NCBI GenBank assembly: GCA_024579835.1
Contig: CP102060.1
Span: 372,001 to 436,000 of the forward strand
Reading direction: 5' to 3'
Length of the DNA: 64,000 nucleotides
Source of the DNA: Clostridiaceae bacterium HFYG-1003
GTDB taxonomy: Bacteria; Bacillota; Clostridia; Clostridiales; Clostridiaceae
Below the pieces are notes generated by a model. That model saw only the letters and a program-made list of their open reading frames with translations, was not told where the DNA came from and did not search any database. The position numbers and the translations under genes were made by a program. Numbering within the stretch: the stretch's first letter is position 1; the number at the start of each line of letters is the position of its first letter. Positions 1 to 7,153 of this stretch are shown here, one piece after another.

Positions 1-57
1 TGCCCCTGATACAAAACAATGATAAAGTTTTTCACCGTCCAGATATTTCGTTTCCAT
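1..57 (-). CDS. Partial gene, possible DegV/DAK (DhaL-like) domain protein, N-terminus only
   Basis: Only the first 19 codons lie in the window and the gene runs off the left edge. An ATG on the minus strand at 55-57 is preceded by an AGGAG ribosome site at suitable spacing. The peptide begins METKYLDGEKLYHCFVSGA. The motif Y-[LI]-D-G-x-[KR]-L-Y followed by a small-residue SGA is the usual start of DAK2-DegV fusion proteins, which carry a DhaL-like kinase domain and a fatty-acid-binding DegV domain. The assignment rests on a very short stretch and needs the sequence to the left. Confidence 0.4.
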   Translation of the reverse strand, partial: METKYLDGEKLYHCFVSGA

Positions 58-235
58 AATCAGTTCTCCTGTCGCTTGTATTTTGCGGTTATTATTCGTT
101 CGGTATTAAATCGAACTCTTTCAACGTTTTAACTGTCAAACATATAATTAATAAAAAATACTGATGTATCCATTCAGACAAATTCATCCTTAGTTCCTGG
201 AGTGTTCTGTCTGCCCGAAGGCCTGTAGCTGCAGG

Positions 236-637
236 TTATTTGAGAAAGCGGGTAACGATCCAGTAGGTGATGCCGGACGTAGCGGCGTTCAGGAAGGTGC
301 CCCACATCAGATCAATGATTGTAATGTTGAGGGGCCAGTCTTTGATAGTTGCCAGATTGGTCAGATCGTAGGTGGCATAGGTAATGAGTCCGAAAAAGCC
401 TCCGGCAGCTACAGCGTACCAGAAACTGCTTTTGGCCAGAGCCGGATCAATGACAAAGAATACCAGGCCGGCGATGAACAGGAGATAGAAGATGATGGCG
501 GCAGTCCAGTTGACCTGAGGGGCCATCAGATGTCCCAGGTAGTTCTTATACAGGTTTTTTGAGATGACACCCAGCCAGAAAATGTCTACGACAAAGAACA
601 CGACCACAGTAATCAGGTAGATTTTAATTTTATCCAT
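236..637 (-). CDS. DUF2177 family membrane protein
   Basis: This 133-residue protein has four predicted membrane helices, starting near residues 5-25, 43-63, 70-90 and 105-128. The pattern ATYDLTNLATIKDWPL in the third to fourth helix region, with the D-x-x-W-G-T stretch after it, is typical of the DUF2177 family, whose function is unknown. I chose the ATG at 637, which has a GGGAG ribosome site at good spacing, over an upstream in-frame ATG at 676 that has none. It stands alone, in the same orientation as the partial gene at the left edge and divergent from the antiporter. Confidence 0.8.
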   Translation of the reverse strand: MDKIKIYLITVVVFFVVDIFWLGVISKNLYKNYLGHLMAPQVNWTAAIIFYLLFIAGLVFFVIDPALAKSSFWYAVAAGGFFGLITYATYDLTNLATIKDWPLNITIIDLMWGTFLNAATSGITYWIVTRFLK

Positions 638-1165
638 AATATCAGCTCCCGCTTTTGATAATTGGGGTGAAAACATGAGAGATTACTTTCTATGTATTCA
701 TTAGTACCATCATAAGATGAAACCGGGTTACCCGTAAGAGGTAATTCATGTCGAAACCAAGAAGAAATCATGAAATTTTAGGTAAAGCTGCACCAAACAG
801 CCTGGGAACTGGTTCTTAGGGGAATCATGGCGTGATATTCATTGAAAGGATAGGTCGTATTGAAGTGGAAAATACCACGTTTTGAAATAAAAAAAAGATT
901 TTAAAAAGAATTAAATAGTGATAATAAGCCTAGCAGGCTTACTTCAGGTGGATGGTTCTATCTAAAGCGTATTTCGATCTCGTGTTAAATCCCGCAGTTT
1001 GTTAAGGAAGGGGCTTACTGACGATAAGGATTGATATATAAAAAATACTCTTGCGAAAGACTGTTTCTTTCAAAAGTCTGCTTCTTACACTTTTAGCTGC
1101 AATTCGGAATCTTTCGAAAGTCAGCTTCTTTCGATGTGCTGTGAACCGTTTATATGGTATGATGT
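638..1165. other. Intergenic region without a recognised gene
   Basis: This AT-rich stretch separates the divergent DUF2177 gene and the riboswitch-controlled antiporter. It holds no convincing coding frame. A short hairpin (AAGCCT-AGC-AGGCTT) lies near 926. A loosely repeated motif, CTTTC(A/G)AAAGTC(T/A)GCTTCTT, occurs twice between about 1068 and 1132. A TATGAT box at 1158-1163 could be the -10 element for the riboswitch leader, but I see no good -35 partner. Confidence 0.4.
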
Positions 1166-1268
1166 GGAAGGGAATGAGGTTCTCCCAAGGAACGCCGTAA
1201 GCGGTGTGCCTGAACTGCCTGGTGCTGATGACTTCTGCGATGTACGCAGAAAGTGTCGGCTTTTTTTA
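1166..1268 (+). promoter_or_regulatory. Fluoride (crcB-type) riboswitch with overlapping terminator
   Basis: The leader carries the conserved blocks of the fluoride riboswitch in order: an ATGAGGTTCTCCC block, an AACGCC block, and GCTGATGACTTCTGC. The GAGGT of the first block can pair with ACTTC of the last, as GGAGT pairs with ACTCC in known members. The 3' block GCTGATGACTTCTGC can instead pair with GCAGAAAGTGTCGGC at about 1246-1260, which is followed by a run of T. This forms a terminator that ligand binding would be expected to prevent. The gene downstream is a cation/proton antiporter, a known target class of this riboswitch. Ligand identity is inferred from the motif. Confidence 0.8.
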
Positions 1269-1309
1269 TTGCTTTTATTCTGAATTTTTAATCGCTGCAG
1301 GAGGGAGCT

Positions 1310-2488
1310 ATGTTCACCAGTTTATCCATTATTTTCTTGTTGGGTCTGTCTTTGGGGAAATGTTTCAAGCTTCTTAAAATGCCCAGTCTGCTGGGCATGC
1401 TGATTACCGGCATGATTTTAGGGCCCTATGCCCTGAATCTGCTGGATCCATCGATCCTGGCTGTTTCGGCGGATCTGCGTCAGCTGGCCCTGATTGTCAT
1501 TCTGACTCGAGCCGGCCTGGCGCTGGATCTGAAGGACCTGAGAAAAGTTGGGCGGCCGGCTCTGCTGATGTGCTTTGTCCCGGCTACCTTCGAAATTTTG
1601 GGTGTCATTCTGCTGGGTCCGCCTCTTCTTGGACTGTCCCTGCTGGACAGTGCAATCCTGGGAACTGTTCTTGGCGCGGTCTCGCCGGCCGTCATCGTTC
1701 CCCGCATGCTGAAGCTCATGGGGCAGGGGTACGGCAAGGAGCATTCAATCCCGCAGCTGATTCTGGCGGGAGCGTCGGTGGATGATGTCTATGTAATTGT
1801 TCTGTTCACCGCCTTTACCTCCCTCGCCAAAGGCGGCAGCATTTCAGCCGTTCAATTTCTGGAAATTCCGGTTTCCATTCTTCTCGGGATTCTGGCCGGA
1901 ATCGTGATTGGTCTGGCCTTGATCTGGTTTTTCAAAAAATACCACATGCGCGACACCGTCAAGATTCTGATTATTATCAGCCTCTCCGCCCTGCTCCTGG
2001 AGTTCCAGAACTTCCTCGCCGGAACGATCCCGTTCTCGGGCCTGCTGGCCATCATGAGCATTGGCATTACCATTTATCAGAGATATCAAATCCTTGCTGA
2101 GCGCCTCTCCAACAAATACAACAAGATCTGGGTCGGAGCGGAAATCCTGCTGTTTGTTCTGGTGGGAGCTACGGTAGATCTCAACTATGCCCTGGCAGCC
2201 GGTGTCATGTCACTGGTCATCGTAGCAGCCGGTCTTCTCTTCCGGGTGATGGGAGTTTTCTTCAGCCTGTCTGGAACGAAGCTGTCCGCAAATGAACGCA
2301 TTTTCGCCATGATGGCTTATACTCCGAAAGCTACCGTTCAGGCTGCCATTGGCGGCATCCCACTGGCCATGGGGTTAGCCAGCGGCAATCAGATCCTCAC
2401 CGTTGCGGTGCTGTCCATCCTCCTGACCGCACCTCTGGGAGCGCTGCTCATCGATCATTTTTTTCCGAAACTGCTGGAGAGGGCTTGA
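1310..2488 (+). CDS. Cation:proton antiporter (CPA-type), riboswitch-controlled
   Basis: The 392-residue protein is almost entirely hydrophobic, with 11-12 predicted membrane helices, and looks like a Na+/H+ exchanger domain of the CPA superfamily without the C-terminal TrkA-N or regulatory domain. The G-A-V-S-P-A-V motif near residue 127 and the GASVDD acidic pair near residue 155 are where ion-binding residues sit in the family. The ATG follows a GGAGGGAGC ribosome site. The upstream fluoride-type riboswitch suggests the exporter helps cells cope with fluoride or with the acid and ion load that comes with HF entry. The exchanged cation is not known from sequence. Confidence 0.85.
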   Translation: MFTSLSIIFLLGLSLGKCFKLLKMPSLLGMLITGMILGPYALNLLDPSILAVSADLRQLALIVILTRAGLALDLKDLRKVGRPALLMCFVPATFEILGVILLGPPLLGLSLLDSAILGTVLGAVSPAVIVPRMLKLMGQGYGKEHSIPQLILAGASVDDVYVIVLFTAFTSLAKGGSISAVQFLEIPVSILLGILAGIVIGLALIWFFKKYHMRDTVKILIIISLSALLLEFQNFLAGTIPFSGLLAIMSIGITIYQRYQILAERLSNKYNKIWVGAEILLFVLVGATVDLNYALAAGVMSLVIVAAGLLFRVMGVFFSLSGTKLSANERIFAMMAYTPKATVQAAIGGIPLAMGLASGNQILTVAVLSILLTAPLGALLIDHFFPKLLERA

Positions 2489-2620
2489 TGGGATCACCTG
2501 ACCACTCCAGACGAAATATTGGCAGAGTCTCAAGTTGATCGACTGCATCCCCTTCACAGATCATTGAAGCCACACCCCTGTTGTCTAGTGACCACACCAC
2601 ATAATTCATGACCCCGATAT

Positions 2621-2671
2621 CAAAAAGACAGTCGCCTGGCATCCAACTCGATGCCGGGCGACTGTCTTGAT
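2621..2671. terminator. Strong hairpin between convergent genes
   Basis: GACAGTCGCC-T-GGCAT pairs with ATGCC-G-GGCGACTGTC across an eight-base loop at about 2627-2665. AAAAA precedes it and TTGAT follows it. It lies between the antiporter on the plus strand and the SatP gene on the minus strand, so it probably terminates both. Confidence 0.7.
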
Positions 2672-2720
2672 CCCGCGGTCTGCAGTACCTGCAGGGTGCG
2701 GAGTTATTTCAATGAAATGT

Positions 2721-3332
2721 CTACTTGAAAATTCCGAAGGGCTTGCCAACCGGAAGAACCTGTTTGCCGAAGTGCGTATTGAGGACGGCAGCAGCTGATC
2801 CGTAGAAGGAGAGCAGGGCGATGGCCAGCTCAGACCAGGCGGCAAGTCCATGGGAAAAATCGTGGGCAATTCCGAACGAGGTCAGAGTCAGTCCGATGAA
2901 TAAGAAATCGATCAATACGAAAATCGCGAACAGTACTTTGTGAGTTTCCATGGCACCTATAGTCATGAAGAAGGTGAAGATGAAATATCCCAGGAAAGCA
3001 ACTCCGAGCTGTTTCGGATCTGCGGCTGCCTTTAAGGCATCTCCGAATACACCAGCCTGGATCAGCCAGGTGGCTGCTACGCCAAGCCAGAAAAAGCCAT
3101 ATCCACCGAATGCTGTGGTACCAAACGTATTGTTGTGTTTGGAATCCAAAACGCTGGCGTAAAGCTGAGCACAGGCTCCAAGGAAGATGGCCCATGGGAT
3201 GACTAATGAGGTTCCGCTGGTCCAGCCCAATTTCTGGGACGAGGCTACCAGGGTGACCATGGCCAGGCCGAATAAACCAATCGCTGAAGGGTCTGCGACG
3301 ACGACTTTGACTTTTTGCATGTTGTTTTCCAT
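2721..3332 (-). CDS. satP: Acetate/succinate transporter, GPR1/FUN34/YaaH (SatP) family
   Basis: The 203-residue protein has six predicted membrane helices, the usual size for bacterial SatP channels that move acetate and other short acids. The family signature is visible near residues 65-80 as NNTFGTTAFGGYGFFW, and an acidic-histidine turn (GAMETHK) follows the fourth helix. The ATG at 3332 has a GGAGG site four bases upstream. Longer in-frame starts would place the family domain after an unrelated hydrophobic stretch and have no ribosome site. It has its own strong promoter, so it is not simply co-transcribed with the TetR-DUF2871 genes behind it. Confidence 0.88.
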   Translation of the reverse strand: MENNMQKVKVVVADPSAIGLFGLAMVTLVASSQKLGWTSGTSLVIPWAIFLGACAQLYASVLDSKHNNTFGTTAFGGYGFFWLGVAATWLIQAGVFGDALKAAADPKQLGVAFLGYFIFTFFMTIGAMETHKVLFAIFVLIDFLFIGLTLTSFGIAHDFSHGLAAWSELAIALLSFYGSAAAVLNTHFGKQVLPVGKPFGIFK

Positions 3333-3387
3333 AATTCCTCCGAATAATCTAATAGTCCTTGAGGCCGGATTTTGGGCACTCCTATCT

Positions 3388-3416
3388 AGTATATTTTTTA
3401 ACAACACCAGTGTCAA
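3388..3416 (-). promoter_or_regulatory. Sigma-A-type promoter of satP with a possible TetR half-site
   Basis: Read on the minus strand this is TTGACA, a 17-base spacer and TATACT, an almost consensus housekeeping promoter. The -35 region continues as TTGACACTGGTGTTG, which resembles the TGACAC-C-GTGTCA operators of the neighbouring TetR gene but with a two-base centre and a weaker right half. Control of satP by that regulator is therefore possible but unproven. Confidence 0.75.
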
Positions 3417-3533
3417 TATGACAAAACAAATAATTTTTTGTTTCATTTTTGTAAACGGAACCAACTGGTCAGATCAACAGAGAAGGTTGGATTTCCATCC
3501 GACTTTCTGAAATGAGGAACTTGGAATAATGGG

Positions 3534-3556
3534 AAAAGCGGGGAAAAATCCCCGCT
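3534..3556 (-). terminator. Intrinsic terminator after the DUF2871 gene
   Basis: AGCGGGG and CCCCGCT form a perfect seven-pair stem with a six-base loop. On the minus strand the stem is followed by TTTT. It ends the TetR-DUF2871 transcript before the separate satP promoter. Confidence 0.7.
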
Positions 3557-3569
3557 CGATGGATGTCAA

Positions 3570-4664
3570 TTATCGTTTTCCGGCTTTCACAGTCTGTTTG
3601 ACTGCCGGAACAGTCTGTTCTGCCTTAACCAAAGTCAGAATTGTCCAGCCCATGCCCAAGGCAAGGATGATGTGGCCCGCTCCGGCAAGACCGGAGATGG
3701 CAGCTTGTGGAACGGTACCGTAGTATCCGCCGACGACTTCCAGGATGCCATGGAAGACCATCATGATGACGGAGAAGAGCAGACCGCCGGTCCAGGTGTA
3801 GATGGGCAGGCGAAGCGCCGGGGTCAGGCTTTCCCGACCACGAACGAGCAGGTAAATCATGAAGAAGCTGAGGAAACCAAGAACCAGGGTGTGGACATGG
3901 AGCTTGCCCAGGAAAGTTGCTCCGCTATAATTGTAGAATTTCGTGAATTCCCGGAAGAATACTCCACCGGCCAGACCCATGACCAGGCTCACAAAAGAGA
4001 TTTCAAAAATGCTCTGCAGGGTGAATTCCTTCTTGTAGTTCTTGAAGCCCACAATAACCAGAAGCAGATATGCGACGGTTTTCGGAATCATGAGAGCTCC
4101 GACGATGGGGACAAACCGGGCAAACAGCACAACCGGCAGATAGAACAGGAAGCTGAAGAAGACCAGCGATGCCATGTGCTTCAATCCCTTTGTACTGCGT
4201 TCAGCCCATGCCCAGAGAATCAGCGCGATTCCAAGGATGGCGAAGGGGATGTTGCGCAGGATGGCAAAGGTGTAGTTCCCTTCAGCCAGTCCCCAGCCGT
4301 TCTGGGGCAGCAGGGTGAAGAGGATGCGCAGCACGACCATGCTGTAAACCAGGAGGTCTTTCGACCGAGTGTCTTTTCCGGTCAGATGCTTATAGTAGAA
4401 ATAGAACAGCAGATAGAAGATGGTCATCGTAATGGAAGTGACAAACTCACCCCAGGACAGTGCGGCTGCGTGAGCTTCAAAGCCGCCGCGGCTTAAGTGG
4501 GAAATGACTCGGGGGATCAGGTGGAAGGCGTCGCCGCTTCCCAGAAGGACACCCATCAGGCCAAACAGCCGGGCTCCCCTGTCATTGACCAGCAGCAGGC
4601 GGATACCCAGGGATACTACCAGGATCAGGTACGTTAAATCAAACATTGTCTCGAATAATGCCAT
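3570..4664 (-). CDS. Polytopic membrane protein with C-terminal DUF2871-like domain
   Basis: The 364-residue protein has about ten predicted membrane helices. The C-terminal 140 residues match the DUF2871 pattern: G-G-V-F-F-R-E-F-T-K-F, then GKLHVHTLVLGF, then a helix with FHG and another with GAGH. The N-terminal 200 residues are a further six-helix block of unknown family. Several histidines lie inside or at the ends of helices (HVH, FHG, GHI, HAA), which could bind haem or metal; that is inference only. It is encoded 18 bases after the TetR gene and is probably that regulator's direct target. Function unknown. Confidence 0.7.
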   Translation of the reverse strand: MALFETMFDLTYLILVVSLGIRLLLVNDRGARLFGLMGVLLGSGDAFHLIPRVISHLSRGGFEAHAAALSWGEFVTSITMTIFYLLFYFYYKHLTGKDTRSKDLLVYSMVVLRILFTLLPQNGWGLAEGNYTFAILRNIPFAILGIALILWAWAERSTKGLKHMASLVFFSFLFYLPVVLFARFVPIVGALMIPKTVAYLLLVIVGFKNYKKEFTLQSIFEISFVSLVMGLAGGVFFREFTKFYNYSGATFLGKLHVHTLVLGFLSFFMIYLLVRGRESLTPALRLPIYTWTGGLLFSVIMMVFHGILEVVGGYYGTVPQAAISGLAGAGHIILALGMGWTILTLVKAEQTVPAVKQTVKAGKR

Positions 4665-4682
4665 GTGTTTTCTCCTTAATTT

Positions 4683-5282
4683 TTACAGATTGCTTTTTAT
4701 GCCATGCTCCATCAGTTGGACCTGGCTGTCATAATGCTTCAGGAATGTCTCGCTGTCCCAATTCTCGGCAAACAGGCGTCGGATCAGGGCGTGAATGACC
4801 GCCTTGATAAATTCTCTGATCTCCTTGAGGTCATCATTGCCATCCCGCATGAAGTCAGATTCCATAACCAGGCGTTTCTCTTCGTGATTCACTGCCTGGT
4901 AGTGCCGCCACTGCTGTTCCAGATCGGAAGTCCAGTACAGGAAGCGGTTGCGGTACAACGCGTGTTTCTCGGATTTGAACAGTTCTCTGGCCAGGGCTTT
5001 GCCGTAGTCCGGGAATGTTTTAAACAGGTCTCCCCGATGCTCTCGTAGTAGGTCCAGTAACAGTTCATGAACCTCAATGGTCTCCTGGTCCAAAATATAA
5101 AAATAGCTTTCTTCCAGATTCTCAAAGTATGTGTAGAAGCTGCCTCGGGCGATTCCCAGGTCATTCACGATATCTTTGACACTGGCCTCTGAGATCGGAT
5201 GCTTTTCAAATTCTTTCTTGATGACATCCAGTACCAGCTCCCGTTTCTTCGGGGGCAAATTGAAGAATGTATCTTTTGGCAT
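4683..5282 (-). CDS. TetR/AcrR family transcriptional repressor
   Basis: The 199-residue protein has the TetR layout: a helix-turn-helix in residues 18-55 (ASVKDIVNDLGIARGSFYTYF) and a helical ligand domain behind it, the full length for the family. It is the first gene of a two-gene operon with the DUF2871 membrane protein. Two identical palindromic sites flank its own promoter, so it very likely represses itself and the membrane protein until a ligand appears. The ligand is unknown; the adjacent acetate/succinate transporter gives only a weak hint. Confidence 0.88.
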   Translation of the reverse strand: MPKDTFFNLPPKKRELVLDVIKKEFEKHPISEASVKDIVNDLGIARGSFYTYFENLEESYFYILDQETIEVHELLLDLLREHRGDLFKTFPDYGKALARELFKSEKHALYRNRFLYWTSDLEQQWRHYQAVNHEEKRLVMESDFMRDGNDDLKEIREFIKAVIHALIRRLFAENWDSETFLKHYDSQVQLMEHGIKSNL

Positions 5283-5331
5283 TGTATCCTCCCTTCGTCG
5301 ATTTCTAAATCGATCCGTCCTCAGAAGAAAA

Positions 5332-5384
5332 ATGACACCGTGTCATTTCAAGGTTATTCTAATTCAGGAATGACACCGTGTCAA
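5332..5384 (-). promoter_or_regulatory. TetR operon promoter with two palindromic operators
   Basis: Two copies of TGACAC-C-GTGTCA occur at 5332-5346 (perfect, with flanking A/T) and 5370-5384. On the minus strand a promoter TTGACA, 17-base spacer, TAGAAT is embedded between them: the -35 is part of the distal operator (5379-5384), the -10 is at 5356-5361, and the second operator sits just downstream of the start point. This is a textbook autorepression layout. The repeats are directly visible; their binding by the adjacent TetR protein is inferred. Confidence 0.85.
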
Positions 5385-5675
5385 CGTGGTTTTATACGAT
5401 TTAATTTTTCTTTAATAATTCCGTTTGATTCAGGCTTCACCTCAGAATGAACTGGAAGCAGGCGTCAGACTGGATCCTGGCAGTATCAAGCTTTGCCTGC
5501 GTCACGGAAAAAATAAACTCTGTCACAAGATTTTTGCTTCATGTTCAACGACAGATTCGAACAGTGGTACAATGATTACGTCTTGAAAGTGGGACAGAGG
5601 TTTCAACTGAAAGTTTCTGCAAACGGAAAGGAAAAAGAATCATTTTTACAGTGATAGAAGGACAAAGGAGTATAG
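5385..5675. other. Intergenic region, nothing recognised beyond flanking sites
   Basis: This region separates the divergent TetR promoter and the unknown gene at 5676. I see no conserved RNA or coding frame. Confidence 0.3.
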
Positions 5676-6176
5676 ATGAGTTCATTTTTATTTTTAGCCA
5701 GTGATGAAGCGCTGACAATCGTCGAAAATCCATATATTAAGAAGCTGTCGCTTCATGAAGCCCTCGCTCTGGATATGGAGCTCCCTGATTTTCTTTTGGA
5801 AAATCAGGAAATAGACCCTAATGAACCCATTATCCAGATCTGTGAATCGGATGAGTTGCTCGGTGAACTGGAAATCGCCCCGGCATTGGACTGTGAGGAT
5901 CTGGTCCGACCTTATACCGGACGGAAGCTGATCTATGGAGTGAGTCTGCAGTACACGCAAGCAAGGGGTGGAGCTCTCCTTGATTATTTACAAACCGAAC
6001 TGGAGCGCGTCCCGGTGATTGAACTGTACAGTATCTGGCTGGGGGACGATCAATCACCGGCATGCCGGGAAGTTTTTTCCCAGAACCTGAGCGAACACCA
6101 CCTGCGCTTTCTGGATCAAACCCAGGGTTTTCAAGGATCCAGAGGATTGATTCTCCATGCTCGTCCCAGAGAATAA
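5676..6176 (+). CDS. Hypothetical protein, 166 residues
   Basis: I do not recognise this protein. It is soluble and acidic, with no signal peptide or membrane helix, and reads as two parts: an acidic N-terminal half with E-N-Q-E-I-D-P-N-E-P, and a C-terminal half with a hydrophobic beta pattern (VIELYSIWLG). The ATG has a good AAAGGAG ribosome site. The coding end lies just before a block of CCGGAACTTAA repeats that looks like the end of an IS21-type element, so the present C-terminus may have been altered by insertion. It could also be a complete accessory gene. Confidence 0.6.
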   Translation: MSSFLFLASDEALTIVENPYIKKLSLHEALALDMELPDFLLENQEIDPNEPIIQICESDELLGELEIAPALDCEDLVRPYTGRKLIYGVSLQYTQARGGALLDYLQTELERVPVIELYSIWLGDDQSPACREVFSQNLSEHHLRFLDQTQGFQGSRGLILHARPRE

Positions 6177-6186
6177 TCCAGAACAA

Positions 6187-6246
6187 TACCGGAAAGTGCC
6201 GGAAGAAACCGGAACTTAAGGGAATATACCGGAACTTAACGGAACA
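6187..6246. repeat. CCGGAA-type repeat block, possible solo IS21-like end
   Basis: The block has five CCGGAA or GCCGGAA hexamers, and the sequence ACCGGAACTTAA(G/C)GGAA occurs twice, ending in GGAACA at 6246. Read on the minus strand it begins TGTTCCGTTAAGTTCCGG, like the multi-repeat transposase-binding ends of IS21-family elements. No istA or istB genes are next to it, so it would be a leftover end. It lies directly outside the TGTCC-ended transposon to its right. Confidence 0.45.
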
Positions 6247-6352
6247 TAATTGTTACTGCTATTGTTCCTTGTCCAGAAGTTGATGGTATTTCTTGTCCGG
6301 GAATTGCTGGAAAGAATGGCAAGTTGAGAGAAATTTCAACTTGCCATTTTGT

Positions 6353-7153
6353 TTAGCTCAGTTCCCCATTGATGACCAGTTTGACCATGTGGTCGTCAAT
6401 GATTCGCTTTCCACTTTGGTAACCAAAAATCAGGGTGCTGGTACACACTTGGTTGACTAGCCTGGCGGATCCACCGGAGTATCGATAGATTGCCTCAGTA
6501 GCCTCATCTGAGAAGAGCTCATGGTCGATCCCGGCATATTCCAGGTGGCGTTTCATGTATCCCTTCACCTGTGAGTGGTCCATCAATTGCATTTTGCACT
6601 GGATGTCGATCCGTTGCCGGATCGCCGTATAGGACTGCATCTGGAGCTTCTCCCATAGCTCGACCTGGCCCACCAGTACCAGTGCCATGGGACTGACGGC
6701 ATCCATCCGGAAGTTGAGGAGAAAACGTACCTCTTCAAGCATTTCTCGATCCAGCAGATGCGCCTCATCGACAACGACCACCGGACGCTTATTGTGGAGT
6801 CCTTTCATCAGCTCGATCTCTTTATGCAGCTGGCGTTTGGCATCCCCTCGATAGAATCTTGATTCGGCCCCCAGCTGATCCAGCATCCCTTTGTAGAAAT
6901 TTCTCGGCGTCATTTTCGAGTCTGCCAGATAGATCAGGGTATATCTGCTGTCATCCAGTTGATCGCGGAATCGGCGAATGGTGGTCGTCTTACCAGTGCC
7001 GCACTCTCCGGTGAGTACACAGAAGAGTTGCCGTTCGGCGACATAGGATAATCTGCTCAGAGACTCCTCCAGCGTATTGGAGGGGAATAGTTCCGTCGTC
7101 GGCAGATCCCGACAGAATGGAGTTTTCTTGAAGCCATAAAACTCTTCAAACAT
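6353..7153 (-). CDS. Transposition-associated AAA ATPase (ExeA/TniB/IstB-like)
   Basis: The protein is about 266 residues with Walker A GECGTGKT near residue 45, Walker B VVVDEAHLLD near residue 125, and the lid region found in ExeA and TniB-type ATPases. In elements of this type the ATPase binds target DNA and helps choose where the DDE transposase inserts. It overlaps the transposase gene by a few bases, so the two are translated together. The start at 7153 (ATG TTT GAA) follows a G-rich site in AAGGGGGTGG; an upstream GTG at 7162 is possible. Confidence 0.85.
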   Translation of the reverse strand: MFEEFYGFKKTPFCRDLPTTELFPSNTLEESLSRLSYVAERQLFCVLTGECGTGKTTTIRRFRDQLDDSRYTLIYLADSKMTPRNFYKGMLDQLGAESRFYRGDAKRQLHKEIELMKGLHNKRPVVVVDEAHLLDREMLEEVRFLLNFRMDAVSPMALVLVGQVELWEKLQMQSYTAIRQRIDIQCKMQLMDHSQVKGYMKRHLEYAGIDHELFSDEATEAIYRYSGGSARLVNQVCTSTLIFGYQSGKRIIDDHMVKLVINGELS

